A stretch of DNA of 33,973 nucleotides from JARLFX01 sp036404255 (GTDB lineage Bacteria; Acidobacteriota; Terriglobia; Terriglobales; Acidobacteriaceae), in assembly GCA_036404255.1 (NCBI GenBank), contig DASWOP010000045.1, forward strand, positions 1-33,973, written 5' to 3'. This document shows positions 23,298-32,168 of this stretch, piece after piece. The notes beneath the pieces are model-generated. The model saw only the letters and a list, made by a program, of their open reading frames with translations, was not told the DNA's origin and ran no database searches. Every line of letters starts with the position of its first letter. Within the stretch, counting starts at the first letter, position 1. Both the position numbers and the translations under genes were made by a program.

Positions 23298-24473
23298 ATG
23301 CTTCGATTTTCGACAGCGGGCGAATCGCACGGCGAGAGCCTGGTCGCCCTGGTCTCCGGGCTTCCGGCGGGCGTGGAAGTAGATCCCGAGTACATTGCGC
23401 GCGAGCTTTGGCGGCGGCAGCAGGGCTATGGCCGCGGCGGTCGCATGCGCATCGAGCAGGATCAGGCGCACATCCTCAGCGGCGTACGCCACGGCAAGAC
23501 CATCGGTTCGCCAGTGGCGATGGTGCTCGCCAACCGCGACTGGAAGAACTGGACAGAGATTCTGCCGGTGGAAGAGGGCGACCCCGCGAAACACAAGGCT
23601 GTCGCCTCCCCGCGCCCCGGCCACGCCGATCTTGCAGGCAGCCTGAAGTATGACTTTCCCGACGCACGCTATGTGCTGGAGCGCGCCAGCGCACGCGAAA
23701 CCGCGGCGCGAGTAGCCGCAGGTGCATTGGCGAAAGAGCTGCTGAAGCCGCTCGGCATCCAGGTGGCGAGCCACGTCGTGCGCGTAGGTACTGCGGAACT
23801 CGCGCGTCCCGCGCAGTGGGAAGAGATTCTCGCCCTCCGCAGCAAGCCGGAAGTCCTGCTCGGCTGCGTAGACGCAGACAGCGAAGCCGCAATGAAGGCC
23901 GAAGTCGACAAAGCGCTCCGCACGGGCGATACCGTTGGCGGCGTCTTTGAAGTCGTGGCGCACGGCGTGCCGCCGGGCGTGGGCACCTACGCAAACTGGG
24001 ACGAGCGGCTGGATGGCCAACTGGCCTGGGCGCTGATGTCTCTGCAGGCGGTAAAGGCTGTGGAGATTGGTCGCGGTGTAACCGCTGCAGAGCAGCTAGG
24101 TTCCGTCGTGCATGACGCCATCGAATACAGCGAGAGCTCTCAAGGTTTTACTAAATTCACCCGCGAACAGAACAACGCCGGCGGCATCGAAGGCGGCGTC
24201 TCCAACGGTGAAGACATCGTGGTGCGCGGCTACCTGAAGCCGATCTCAACGCTGCGGCGTCCGCTGGCTTCAGTTAATTTCGAGACGCGCGAACCGGTGA
24301 AGGCGGCGTACGAACGCTCCGACGTTTGCGTGGTTCCGGCAGCGGGCGTTGCCGGCGAAGCGATGGTCGCCCTGGCTCTGGCCAAGCTTGTGCTGGAGAA
24401 GTTCGGCGGCGATTCGCTGCGCGAACTGAAGCGCAACTTCGACGGGTACTGCGAGCAGATAAAGCGCTTCTAA
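23298..24473 (+). CDS. aroC: Chorismate synthase
   Basis: AroC converts 5-enolpyruvylshikimate-3-phosphate to chorismate, the last shikimate step, using reduced FMN. The 391-residue protein matches the family from end to end: MLRFSTAGESHGESLVALVS with GESHG at 8-12, RRQQGYGRGGRMRIEQDQ, SGVRHGKTIGSPVAMVLANR, the conserved RPGHADLAGSLKY, ARETAARVAAGALA, and near the end ASVNFETREPVKAAYERSD. These Arg and His residues contact substrate and FMN. The length is normal. The gene stands after the repeat region and is followed 33 bp later by def on the same strand, but I see no evidence that the two functions are linked. The ATG is preceded by a weak GAGACG-type site. Confidence 0.97.
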   Translation: MLRFSTAGESHGESLVALVSGLPAGVEVDPEYIARELWRRQQGYGRGGRMRIEQDQAHILSGVRHGKTIGSPVAMVLANRDWKNWTEILPVEEGDPAKHKAVASPRPGHADLAGSLKYDFPDARYVLERASARETAARVAAGALAKELLKPLGIQVASHVVRVGTAELARPAQWEEILALRSKPEVLLGCVDADSEAAMKAEVDKALRTGDTVGGVFEVVAHGVPPGVGTYANWDERLDGQLAWALMSLQAVKAVEIGRGVTAAEQLGSVVHDAIEYSESSQGFTKFTREQNNAGGIEGGVSNGEDIVVRGYLKPISTLRRPLASVNFETREPVKAAYERSDVCVVPAAGVAGEAMVALALAKLVLEKFGGDSLRELKRNFDGYCEQIKRF

Positions 24474-24506
24474 AGCGTGTAAGAAATTCAGTCGTGTGAG
24501 ACAGCC

Positions 24507-25016
24507 ATGATCTACAAAGTCGTTAAATATCCCGACCCGGTTCTGATGCAGAAGGCCGAACCCGTAACCGTCTTCGACAAGAAGCTGCATGCGCTCGTCG
24601 AAGATATGTTCGAGACGATGTACGTGGAGCAGGGCATCGGCCTGGCTGCGCCGCAGATCGGCCTACTCAAGCGGCTCACGGTGATCGATGTCAGCTTCAA
24701 AAAGAACCCCGAAGACAAGATCGTACTCATCAATCCGGAGATCATCGAACGCGAAGGCAAGCAACTGGAAGAAGAGGGCTGCCTCAGCCTGCCGGAGATT
24801 CGCGAGAAGGTCTCGCGCTCCGCATGGGTCAAGCTCCGCGCGCAGGATGAGCACGGCGACTGGTACGAGTACGAGGGCACGGAGCTGCTGTCGCGGGCGT
24901 TTCAGCATGAGCTCGATCACCTCGACGGCGTGCTCTTCATCGACCGCATCAGCCAGTTGAAGCGCACCCTGGCGCTGCGCAAGATCAAGAAGCTGCAACG
25001 GGCGGGCGAGTGGTAA
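24507..25016 (+). CDS. def: Peptide deformylase
   Basis: Def removes the N-formyl group from new proteins. All three family motifs are present: GIGLAAPQIG (motif 1, from about residue 43), EGCLSLP (motif 2, 90-96, metal ligand Cys92) and HELDHLDG (motif 3, from residue 134, ligands His134 and His138, catalytic Glu135). At 169 residues it has the usual type 1 length. The gene is followed 46 bp later by fmt, which adds the formyl group, a common pairing. The gap contains a small 15-bp tandem repeat. ATG start with GAGAC upstream. Confidence 0.97.
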   Translation: MIYKVVKYPDPVLMQKAEPVTVFDKKLHALVEDMFETMYVEQGIGLAAPQIGLLKRLTVIDVSFKKNPEDKIVLINPEIIEREGKQLEEEGCLSLPEIREKVSRSAWVKLRAQDEHGDWYEYEGTELLSRAFQHELDHLDGVLFIDRISQLKRTLALRKIKKLQRAGEW

Positions 25017-25019
25017 TCC

Positions 25020-25058
25020 TTCGAGTGCTGGTCTTTCGAGTGCTGGTCTTTCGAGTGA
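25020..25058. repeat. 15-bp tandem repeat between def and fmt
   Basis: TTCGAGTGCTGGTCT occurs twice in tandem (25020-25034 and 25035-25049), followed by a partial third copy TTCGAGTG (25050-25057). Confidence 0.85.
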
Positions 25059-25065
25059 TAGCGTG

Positions 25066-25998
25066 ATGCGAATCGTCTTTTGCGGAACCCCGCAGTTTGC
25101 CGTGCCCGTGCTGGAGGCAGTCGCCGCCGCCGGGCATGATGTGCGCCTGGTGGTCACGCAGCCGGATCGCGCCAGTGGACGCGGCCTTGAGCTTGCCCCG
25201 CCGCCCGTCAAGCGCACCGCACTCGCGCTTGGCATCCCCGTCACGCAGCCGGAGAAGATCAAAACCAATATCGAATTTCAGCAGCAGCTTACCTCCATCG
25301 CGCCAGACGTGATTCTCGTCGTGGCCTACGGCCGCATCATTCCGCAGTGGATGCTTGACCTCCCCGCGCACGGCAATCTGAATCTGCACGCATCCCTGCT
25401 GCCGAAGTATCGTGGCGCAGCGCCCATTCAGTGGGCCGTCGCTAGTGGCGAGCGCATCACCGGCAACACCACCATGCGCATCGACGCCGGGCTCGATACC
25501 GGCGACATCCTGCTGCAGAGCCAGGTCCCCATCGGTCCGGAACAGACCGCGCAGGACCTCTTCAGCATCCTCGCCGCCGACGGCGCACCGCTCATGGTGG
25601 AGACATTGCGCCTGCTGGAAGCCGGCACGATCACCGCGAAGAAGCAGGACGATACGCAGGCCACACTCGCGCCCATCCTCACCCGCGAAGACGGCCGCAT
25701 CGACTTCACCCGCGATGCGCAGACCATCTTCAATCGCTGGCGCGGATTTCAACCATGGCCCGGCGCGCACACAACATTTCGCGGAAAGAAATTTATCGTA
25801 CACACCATGCATATTGCCGAGGCCGTCAAGCTTGAGCCCGGCGCGCTCGCCGTGCACGATGGTCAACTGCACGTAGGCTGTGCACAGGGTACGGCATTGA
25901 AGCTGGAAGAAGTGCAGTTGGAAGGAAAGAAGCGAATGAAGGCAATGGATTTTGTGCACGGCTACGCAGGCGCGCTCGGCGAGAAGCTGGGCCAGTGA
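25066..25998 (+). CDS. fmt: Methionyl-tRNA formyltransferase
   Basis: Fmt transfers a formyl group from 10-formyl-THF to initiator Met-tRNA. The N-terminal domain has the family opening MRIVFCGTPQFAVPVLEAVA. The catalytic region has HGNLNLHASLLPKYRGAAPI and QWAVASGERITGNTTMRIDA, with the conserved Asn-His-Asp environment and the SLLPKYRG signature near residue 111. A C-terminal OB-like domain with RGFQPWPGAHTTF follows. About 310 residues, the normal size. I prefer ATG 25066; GTG 25063 immediately before it is equally possible. The stop codon overlaps the GTG start of rsmB by four bases, indicating translational coupling. def-fmt-rsmB is a widespread bacterial gene order. Confidence 0.97.
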   Translation: MRIVFCGTPQFAVPVLEAVAAAGHDVRLVVTQPDRASGRGLELAPPPVKRTALALGIPVTQPEKIKTNIEFQQQLTSIAPDVILVVAYGRIIPQWMLDLPAHGNLNLHASLLPKYRGAAPIQWAVASGERITGNTTMRIDAGLDTGDILLQSQVPIGPEQTAQDLFSILAADGAPLMVETLRLLEAGTITAKKQDDTQATLAPILTREDGRIDFTRDAQTIFNRWRGFQPWPGAHTTFRGKKFIVHTMHIAEAVKLEPGALAVHDGQLHVGCAQGTALKLEEVQLEGKKRMKAMDFVHGYAGALGEKLGQ

Positions 25999-27323
25999 CG
26001 ACTCCGAAGACATCTGCGGTAAAGATTTCACCCGCGCGAGCCGCGGCGTTTCGCATCCTCGTCAGCGTGGCAGAGGGCGCGCACAGCGACGACCTCATCT
26101 TCGCGCCCGCCGTCACGGCGCTCTCTGAGCAGGACCGCAACCTCACCATGGCTCTCGTCATGGGCTCCCTCCGCTGGCAGATTTCGCTGGACGCCGCCGC
26201 AGGCGCGTTACTCGATCGCCCCTTGCAGAAGATGACGCCAGAAGTGATGGTCGCCCTGCGCATGGGGCTCTTCCAGCTCTGGTATCTCGACCGTATTCCC
26301 GACCACGCCGCAATCTCAGAGAGTGTCGAGCTCTGCCGTGCCGCGAATCACGCCTACGCAACGGGCATGGTCAACGCTGTGCTGCGCAAGCTTGCACGCG
26401 CCGGTAAGCCCGAAGCGCCGAAGCGCAAGCTCGTGCTCACGCCGCAGTTCCTCGCCGAAGAGTACGCGCATCCCGAATGGATGGTTGCGCGGTGGTTCAA
26501 AACCTACGGCGCTGCGGCAACCGAAAAGATTCTGGCCGCCGATCAAAGCGCATCGTTCGCCACAACGCATGGCGCGAGCGAAGAGAGCGAGCCCGATTCC
26601 GAACCAGTCGCCGCCTCGCTCTTTGTAGAACCCGCAATGAAGCCGCAGTGGCCCGTGATCGATGAAGGCTCACGCCTGATTGCAGAGCTTGCTGCCGCAG
26701 GCACCGCAGAGAAGATTCTGGACTGCTGCGCCGCACCCGGCGGTAAGACATTGGTGATCGCCCTGCGTCACGCAGACGCGGCAATTACGGCTGCGGACAA
26801 CAGCGCGGAACGCCTCACGCGCATGCAGCAGCGGCTGCGCAAATTTCCCTATGCGGCGAAGGTGCAATGTGATCTGCTCGACGCAACGCGGATCGAATCG
26901 CCCGCCCAGTACGACCGCATTCTCTGCGATGTCCCGTGCAGTGGGACAGGCACGCTGGCGCGCAATCCAGAGATTCGTCATCGTCTGCGAGCGGCCGATC
27001 TCTCCATCCAGGCAAAGCGGCAGCGGGCGATTCTCGCGTCAGCGCTGGCCGCGCTCGCGCCCGGCGGCAGACTCATCTACTCCACCTGCTCGCTGGAGCC
27101 GGAAGAGAATGAGCAGGTCGTGGAGACGGTGCTGGCCGCAATCCAGGCAGTGCGTGTGCTGCCCGTAGCAAGCAGCCTGCGCGAGCTTACAGATTCAGGT
27201 GTGCTGACGCCTGAGGCCGGGGCGATGCTGATATCAACGGCAGTCCGCGGCAACTATCTCCGTACCTTGCCGGGTGTTCACCCCTGCGATGGATTCTTCG
27301 CCGCGATGATGGAAAAGCGATAG
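25995..27323 (+). CDS. rsmB: 16S rRNA m5C967 methyltransferase (RsmB/Sun)
   Basis: RsmB uses S-adenosylmethionine to methylate C967 of 16S rRNA. The 442-residue protein has an N-terminal NusB-like RNA-binding domain (about 10-135) and a C-terminal Rossmann methyltransferase. The SAM-binding motif is DCCAAPGGKT (243-252). DVPCSGTGTLARNPEIR carries the Cys315 that helps release product, and STCSLEPEENEQVVE holds the catalytic Cys365. Residues about 185-210 (ASEESEPDSEPVAAS) form an acidic linker between the domains. It starts with GTG overlapping the fmt stop, so expression is coupled. Length is close to that of E. coli RsmB (429). Confidence 0.96.
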   Translation: MTTPKTSAVKISPARAAAFRILVSVAEGAHSDDLIFAPAVTALSEQDRNLTMALVMGSLRWQISLDAAAGALLDRPLQKMTPEVMVALRMGLFQLWYLDRIPDHAAISESVELCRAANHAYATGMVNAVLRKLARAGKPEAPKRKLVLTPQFLAEEYAHPEWMVARWFKTYGAAATEKILAADQSASFATTHGASEESEPDSEPVAASLFVEPAMKPQWPVIDEGSRLIAELAAAGTAEKILDCCAAPGGKTLVIALRHADAAITAADNSAERLTRMQQRLRKFPYAAKVQCDLLDATRIESPAQYDRILCDVPCSGTGTLARNPEIRHRLRAADLSIQAKRQRAILASALAALAPGGRLIYSTCSLEPEENEQVVETVLAAIQAVRVLPVASSLRELTDSGVLTPEAGAMLISTAVRGNYLRTLPGVHPCDGFFAAMMEKR

Positions 27324-27697
27324 ATTTTGGCACTGTTTCATCCCTGAGATACTCTTTTCCCTGGTCAGGGGAGCTCGCCTCGCACGGCCTGTGAGCCCAC
27401 CTCACCCAACCCTGAGAGCCCGCCTCGCCCTTGCCCTGAGCGAGTCCTCGCATTACCCGTGTTTTGCCCGTTCCAGCCCGTCAAACAGACCGTTGTAGCG
27501 CACCACGAGCTCCACGGTGCCCCATAAACCCAATCAGCAAATTTCCCTTTTAGAATGAGCCGTTTAACGCGGAACCCTTCCGCGGCAGATGCAGACACCG
27601 TTCTCGCTGCGATATGCTGGTAGACACAGCCTTGTAGAGCATCTGCGTCCCCGCGCAAGCGAGCTTCAGCAAATTCCTGGCCGTTGAAGAGGGGTAA
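27324..27697. other. Intergenic stretch before the DUF4914 gene
   Basis: No gene is seen in these 374 bp. A short hairpin CGCGGAA-CCC-TTCCGCG (27568-27584) lies 114 bp before the next start; it has no T-run and its role is unknown. The region 27360-27500 is pyrimidine- and GC-rich with repeated GCCTCGC-type words. The last bases, AGAGGGG, form the ribosome site of the next gene. Confidence 0.4.
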
Positions 27698-29665
27698 ATG
27701 CCTGTTACCACAGCAGTTAATAGCAACGAGACCATCGACTTCCAGCGCGACTGGGCCACACTTCACCTGCCCGCTCACGTCATCGAAGTCCTCGCTGCCG
27801 CTCCCGCACTCTACGTTCCCAACACCCGCGAAGACCTGCTGAATTGGGCCCTGGATCGTCCTATCGATGCAACCGACTGGTCGCACGCCAACCGCGAAGA
27901 TAAAGGCGAATACGAAGTCGCCTTTGATGTTCCCGGCGTTGGCAGCGTCGTCGAAGCTGTAGTCACCAAGGCCCGCAACGGCATCGCCGTCAACTTCCCG
28001 GATACCCGCCTCCGCCGCCGCGACCCCGACGCCATGGTCATCGGAGACCAGCTTCCGACGGACAAACCCACCTATAATGAACGGTTTGGCGAGTCCTTTG
28101 ACCGCACCCGGCAGAAGACACTTGATTGGCTCAAGAAGCAGGAGCTTATCATCGTCCCGTTCTACGCCGGCCCCGACGATCTGCATTACGGCTCCCTGCT
28201 CATCTGTCCGCGCCAGGCCGGCTTCTTTGCCGCCGCCGTCGCCGACCTCCAGGGCATGATTCCCGGCAACGAACTGCCCGCCGACTTCCGCGTCAACGGA
28301 GGCGTCCTCTTCGTCGCCCCCCCCTTCCGCCACACCCACTTTGACGGCAAACAGGTCGTCGTACACTTCCGCACCGAGACCCATCAGGAGGTCTACGCCT
28401 ACAACCTCTACCCCGGCCCCAGCGCCAAGAAGGGCGTCTACTCCATGCTCCTCGACATCGGCGAGCGTGAGGGCTGGACGACCAATCACTGCGCCGCTGT
28501 TGGCGTCGTCACCCCGTATGACAACCAGATCGTCATCATGCACGAGGGCGCATCCGGCGGTGGCAAAAGTGAGATGACCGGCCACATCCAGCGCCTGGAA
28601 GATGGCCGCCTGCTCCTCGGCAAGAACGTCGTCACCGGCGAGGAGCGCACCCTTGTGCTGCCCGAAGCCTGCCGCCTCAACCCTATGGCCGACGACATGG
28701 GCTGCGCCCACCCCAGTTACAACCGGGGCCAGACCAAGCTCAACATCATGGATGCAGAGAACGCCTGGTTCGTGCGCGTCGACCACATCCGCGAGTACGG
28801 TACTGACCCAACTCTCGAGCGCCTCTGCATTAAGCCCTCTCGCCCGCTCATCTTCCTCAACCACTACATCATCCCGGGTGGTAACTGCCTCACCTGGGAG
28901 CACATTGAGGATGCGCCGGGTAAGGTCTGTACCAACCCGCGCGTTATCATCCCCCGCGACATGATCGGCGGCGTCACTACCGGTCCCGTGGCGGTCAACA
29001 TCCGCAGCTTCGGCGTGCGTTGCCCCCCCACCCACAAAGGCAGCCCCCAATACGGCATCCTCGGCCTCCTGCATATCCTCAGCCCCTCCCTCGCCTGGCT
29101 ATGGAGGCTGGTAGCCCCCCGTGGCCATGCCAACCCCAGTATTCAGGACTCCAAAGGCATGCAATCGGAGGGGGTGGGTTCCTACTGGGCCTTCTGTACC
29201 GGCCGCCGCGTCGACCAGGCGAACCTACTTCTTCGCCAGATCGTCGAGAACACAGAGACGCGCCACGTCCTCATTCCCAACCAGCACATCGGCGCGTGGA
29301 AGGTCGGCTTCATGGCCGAGTGGGTTGCCCGCGAATACCTTGCCCGTCGTGGCAGTGCCCGCTTCCATCAGGACCAGCTCATTGCGAGCCCGTTACCGCT
29401 TCTGGGCTATGTGCCACGCCAGATTCGGGTGGAAGGCTCTCTGGTTCCGCCTGTCTTTCTGGATGTAGCGAGCCAGCTGCAGGGTGGCCCAGAGGTCTTC
29501 GAGGAAGGTGCGCGCCTGTGGCGCGAATTCTTCAAGCGAGAACTCACGCCCTTTCTCACTCCGGATCTTGATCCGTTAGGCCGGAAGATCATTCAGGCAT
29601 GCCTCGATGATGCCTCGCAAGAGGACTATTGGAAGCTCATTCCTCACACGATTTTTACGGAGTAG
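27698..29665 (+). CDS. DUF4914-family protein with HprK/PEPCK-like P-loop
   Basis: The 655-residue protein matches my memory of the DUF4914 family, whose biochemical role is not established. The key visible motif is a Walker A P-loop, GASGGGKSEM (from residue 284), preceded by IVIMHE. The G-x-S-G-x-G-K-S-E form is most like HPr kinase (GxSGxGKSE) and PEP carboxykinase. A conserved-looking centre follows (MADDMGCAHPSYNRGQTKLN, LIFLNHYIIPGGNCLTWEHI, NPRVIIPRDMIGGVTTGPVA). I infer an ATP-dependent kinase or carboxykinase-like enzyme acting on a small molecule; the substrate is unknown. No signal peptide or membrane segment. ATG start with AGAGGGG 4 bases upstream. It stands alone, with a thioredoxin-fold gene 130 bp downstream. 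Confidence 0.82.
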   Translation: MPVTTAVNSNETIDFQRDWATLHLPAHVIEVLAAAPALYVPNTREDLLNWALDRPIDATDWSHANREDKGEYEVAFDVPGVGSVVEAVVTKARNGIAVNFPDTRLRRRDPDAMVIGDQLPTDKPTYNERFGESFDRTRQKTLDWLKKQELIIVPFYAGPDDLHYGSLLICPRQAGFFAAAVADLQGMIPGNELPADFRVNGGVLFVAPPFRHTHFDGKQVVVHFRTETHQEVYAYNLYPGPSAKKGVYSMLLDIGEREGWTTNHCAAVGVVTPYDNQIVIMHEGASGGGKSEMTGHIQRLEDGRLLLGKNVVTGEERTLVLPEACRLNPMADDMGCAHPSYNRGQTKLNIMDAENAWFVRVDHIREYGTDPTLERLCIKPSRPLIFLNHYIIPGGNCLTWEHIEDAPGKVCTNPRVIIPRDMIGGVTTGPVAVNIRSFGVRCPPTHKGSPQYGILGLLHILSPSLAWLWRLVAPRGHANPSIQDSKGMQSEGVGSYWAFCTGRRVDQANLLLRQIVENTETRHVLIPNQHIGAWKVGFMAEWVAREYLARRGSARFHQDQLIASPLPLLGYVPRQIRVEGSLVPPVFLDVASQLQGGPEVFEEGARLWREFFKRELTPFLTPDLDPLGRKIIQACLDDASQEDYWKLIPHTIFTE

Positions 29666-29795
29666 TCGTTTCGTGAAAGTGTAAGCAACCAAGACAATTG
29701 AGACAAGATATTTGGCTGACCGCGAGGGATGAGGTATCTACCTGCGCAGCATGGATTACGTGTGCAATGAGAAGATACTTCCAAGGAGATTCTTC

Positions 29796-30398
29796 ATGTC
29801 ACAGACACTCTCTACGATGGTTGAACTGGGCACTATCGCCCCGGCATTTGAACTGCAGGACGTGGTGAGTGGCGGTGCCATCGGCCGTGACGATGTAGTT
29901 GCGCTTGGCACGAGTGGGGGCCTGCTGGTCATGTTCATCTGCGTACACTGCCCCTATGTGCGACATGTGGAAGAGGAACTGGCGCGCATCGGCGTAGATT
30001 ATGCCGGTAAGCTCGGCATTACCGCGATCTCCAGCAATAACATCATGGAGTTCCCCCAGGACGGGCCTGACGAGATGAAGCTCCAGGCCAAGCGTCTGGG
30101 CCTTCGTTTTCCTTATCTTTTCGATGAGACGCAAGAGGTCGCCCGCGAATACAACGCGGCCTGCACGCCGGACTTCTTTCTCTTCGATAAGGATCTCAAA
30201 CTGGTCTATCGCGGCCAATTGGACGATAGCCGTCCGCGCCGCTCCGGCGGGGGCAACGACATTCCGGTGACGGGGAAGGATCTGCGTGCGGCGCTGGATG
30301 CAGTGATTGCGGGCAAGCGTCCAGACCCCAACCAGCGCACCAGCCTGGGTTGCAATATCAAATGGAAGGCGAAGCCTTTCAACCCCAATAAGCACTAA
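29796..30398 (+). CDS. Thioredoxin-fold protein (AhpC/TSA-like, CxxC)
   Basis: The 200-residue protein has a redoxin/thioredoxin fold: IAPAFELQDV start, LLVMFICVHCPYVRHVEEEL with active-site Cys49-Val-His-Cys52 and the family's HCPYV continuation, then ITAISSNNIMEFPQDGPDEM, FPYLFDETQEVAREYNAACT with the cis-proline region TPDFFLFD, and a C-terminal SLGCNIKWK. It belongs to the small 'thioredoxin family protein' group related to AhpC/TSA peroxiredoxins, probably reducing thiols or peroxides in the cytoplasm; no signal peptide is visible. ATG 29796 is chosen because AAGGAG lies 7 bases upstream; an upstream start at 29751 has none. It lies between the DUF4914 gene and uxaA, but a functional link is not evident. 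Confidence 0.9.
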   Translation: MSQTLSTMVELGTIAPAFELQDVVSGGAIGRDDVVALGTSGGLLVMFICVHCPYVRHVEEELARIGVDYAGKLGITAISSNNIMEFPQDGPDEMKLQAKRLGLRFPYLFDETQEVAREYNAACTPDFFLFDKDLKLVYRGQLDDSRPRRSGGGNDIPVTGKDLRAALDAVIAGKRPDPNQRTSLGCNIKWKAKPFNPNKH

Positions 30399-30410
30399 CC
30401 CGGGAACAGC

Positions 30411-30450
30411 GGGAGATGTCACATTCCTCTACCAGACGGGTCTCCCTTTT
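30411..30450 (+). terminator. Possible weak terminator after the thioredoxin-fold gene
   Basis: GGGAGA (30411-30416) pairs with TCTCCC (30441-30446), followed by TTTT. The loop is long (24 bases), so this is only a candidate. Confidence 0.3.
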
Positions 30451-30597
30451 CCATCTGAAACCAGTTGAGGCCTACGCCGGAGCATGTGGAAAACGGGAGA
30501 AATTACTGTCCTACACTGGCCCAAAACGCCATAGATATGGCCCTTTTCACATATTTCTGCCGAAAGTATTCCAAATCGCTACGATCTTGGCCTAGAA

Positions 30598-30651
30598 TGG
30601 TCGTACCACTTTTTGCCAAAAATTAAATGAGTGGTATATGAAGCGGTACCA
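30598..30651. promoter_or_regulatory. Candidate operator pair upstream of uxaA
   Basis: TGGTCGTACCA (30598-30608) and TGGTA-N10-TACCA (30632-30651), the second containing the palindrome GGTACC, share TGGTA/TACCA halves. Such halves are typical of GntR-type (UxuR/ExuR) and some LacI-type uronate regulators. The first overlaps a -10-like TAGAAT at 30593-30598. Both lie within 75 bp of the uxaA start, a good place for repression. No regulator gene is adjacent. Confidence 0.45.
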
Positions 30652-30671
30652 GTCATAGTAATCGAGAGTCC

Positions 30672-32168
30672 ATGCGTGTACTACATATTCACCCGAATGA
30701 CAATGTCTCTGTAGCCCTTGCACCGCTTAAGCGTAACGAGATTGTAGACGGACTAGTTGCAATCGACGACATTCCGGCAGGGCATAAAATCGCGATTCGA
30801 CCCATCGCCGCAGGCGAGTCCGTATTGAAATACGGCTATCAAATTGGTCGTACCAGTGTTTCAGTCGCCGCTGGCGAACATGTTCACACCCACAATATGC
30901 AGAGCGCCCTAAAGGGGCAACTAGCAAAGGGTGGCTATCATCCGGCCACTGGCAATAGCTCCACAAGGGCCGCTAAGCCTGCGGTTTTTGAAGGTTATGT
31001 GCGCCCTAACGGTCTTTGCGCAATTCGCAATGAGATCTGGGTGATCAATACGGTAGGCTGCGTGAATCATGCCGCATCGATGATCGCCCAAAAGGCAGAG
31101 AAGCTTGTCGTGCATGAGGGAAGTGCAGTTGAGGGTGTTCACACCTTCAACCATCCGTATGGCTGCTCCCAGCTTGGTGACGATTTGCTGAACACCCAGC
31201 TGCTGCTCTCCGCATTGGCGCGTCATCCGAACGCCGCGGGAGTGCTGGTAGTCGGTCTCGGTTGCGAAAATAACCAGATGAAGGACTTCATCACCCATCT
31301 TGGAGGCGCAACCGAAGATCGCTACCGCTACTTCAACGCGCAGGATGTTAATGACGAGCAGGAAACAGGCGTCAAACTTATTCAGGAACTCGCCGAGTAT
31401 GCCAGCCAGTTTAAACGGCAGACGCTGCCTGCAAGCCGGTTGGTGCTGGGCATGAAGTGTGGCGGCTCCGACGGCCTCTCCGGCATTACGGCCAACCCCC
31501 TCGTCGGCCGGATTGCAGACAAGCTTGCTGCGCAGGGCGGGACCTCAATTCTGACCGAGGTTCCCGAGATGTTCGGCGCGGAAAAGGTGCTGCTTGATCG
31601 CGCCTGCGATGCGTCTGTTTACGATTCGACCATCGATTTGGTCAACCACTTCCGCGATTATTTTGTAAAGCACAATGAGCCAATCGACGAAAACCCTTCA
31701 CCGGGCAACAAAGAAGGCGGCATTACCACGCTGGCCGAGAAGTCCCTGGGATGCGTTCAGAAGGGTGGCTCTTCTCCCGTGAAGGAGGTTCTCTCCTACG
31801 GTGATCAGGTGCAACAAGGTCTCGGCGGCATTGCTCTGCTCAATGGGCCTGGCAATGACGGCGTTTCAGGAACCGCGCTCAGTGCGGCGGGAGCACATAT
31901 GGTGCTCTTCACCACTGGCCGTGGCAACCCAATGGGCTTCCCCGTACCAACAATCAAGATCGCAACCAACACACCGCTGGCAACGCACAAAACCAACTGG
32001 ATCGACTTTAGTGCCGGTCCGGTTGCGGATGGAACAGCCAGTATGGATGAACTCGCTGACAAGCTTTTTGATCAGGTACTCGATGTGGCCTCCGGCCGTG
32101 AGCACACCAAAAGCGAAAACAACGGGTACCGCGAGATCTCAATTTGGAAAGATGGGGTAACACTTTGA
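30672..32168 (+). CDS. uxaA: Altronate dehydratase
   Basis: UxaA dehydrates D-altronate to 2-keto-3-deoxygluconate in galacturonate breakdown, in the cytoplasm. The 498-residue protein has the N-terminal SAF domain (about 1-90, DDIPAGHKIAIRPIAAGESV and VHTHN at 71-75) and the C-terminal UxaA catalytic domain (VGCVNHAASMIAQKAEKLV, EGVHTFNHPYGCSQLGDDLL, LVLGMKCGGSDGLSGITANP, and GNPMGFPVPTIKIATNTPLA). Cysteines and histidines in these motifs probably bind iron or another metal. Length matches the E. coli enzyme (495). The ATG at 30672 follows an AT-rich promoter region with inverted repeats. Its stop overlaps the proposed uxaB start, so the pair is one operon. Confidence 0.95.
   Translation: MRVLHIHPNDNVSVALAPLKRNEIVDGLVAIDDIPAGHKIAIRPIAAGESVLKYGYQIGRTSVSVAAGEHVHTHNMQSALKGQLAKGGYHPATGNSSTRAAKPAVFEGYVRPNGLCAIRNEIWVINTVGCVNHAASMIAQKAEKLVVHEGSAVEGVHTFNHPYGCSQLGDDLLNTQLLLSALARHPNAAGVLVVGLGCENNQMKDFITHLGGATEDRYRYFNAQDVNDEQETGVKLIQELAEYASQFKRQTLPASRLVLGMKCGGSDGLSGITANPLVGRIADKLAAQGGTSILTEVPEMFGAEKVLLDRACDASVYDSTIDLVNHFRDYFVKHNEPIDENPSPGNKEGGITTLAEKSLGCVQKGGSSPVKEVLSYGDQVQQGLGGIALLNGPGNDGVSGTALSAAGAHMVLFTTGRGNPMGFPVPTIKIATNTPLATHKTNWIDFSAGPVADGTASMDELADKLFDQVLDVASGREHTKSENNGYREISIWKDGVTL

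Noticed and set aside
24985..26031. Open frame of 348 codons antisense to fmt
   Set aside because: No recognisable motif; fmt on the plus strand is complete and part of a standard cluster.
27365..29074. Long open frame (569 codons) on the minus strand opposite the DUF4914 gene
   Set aside because: Low-complexity Val/Gly/Ala/Asp sequence without motifs. The opposite strand has a full conserved protein with a ribosome site.
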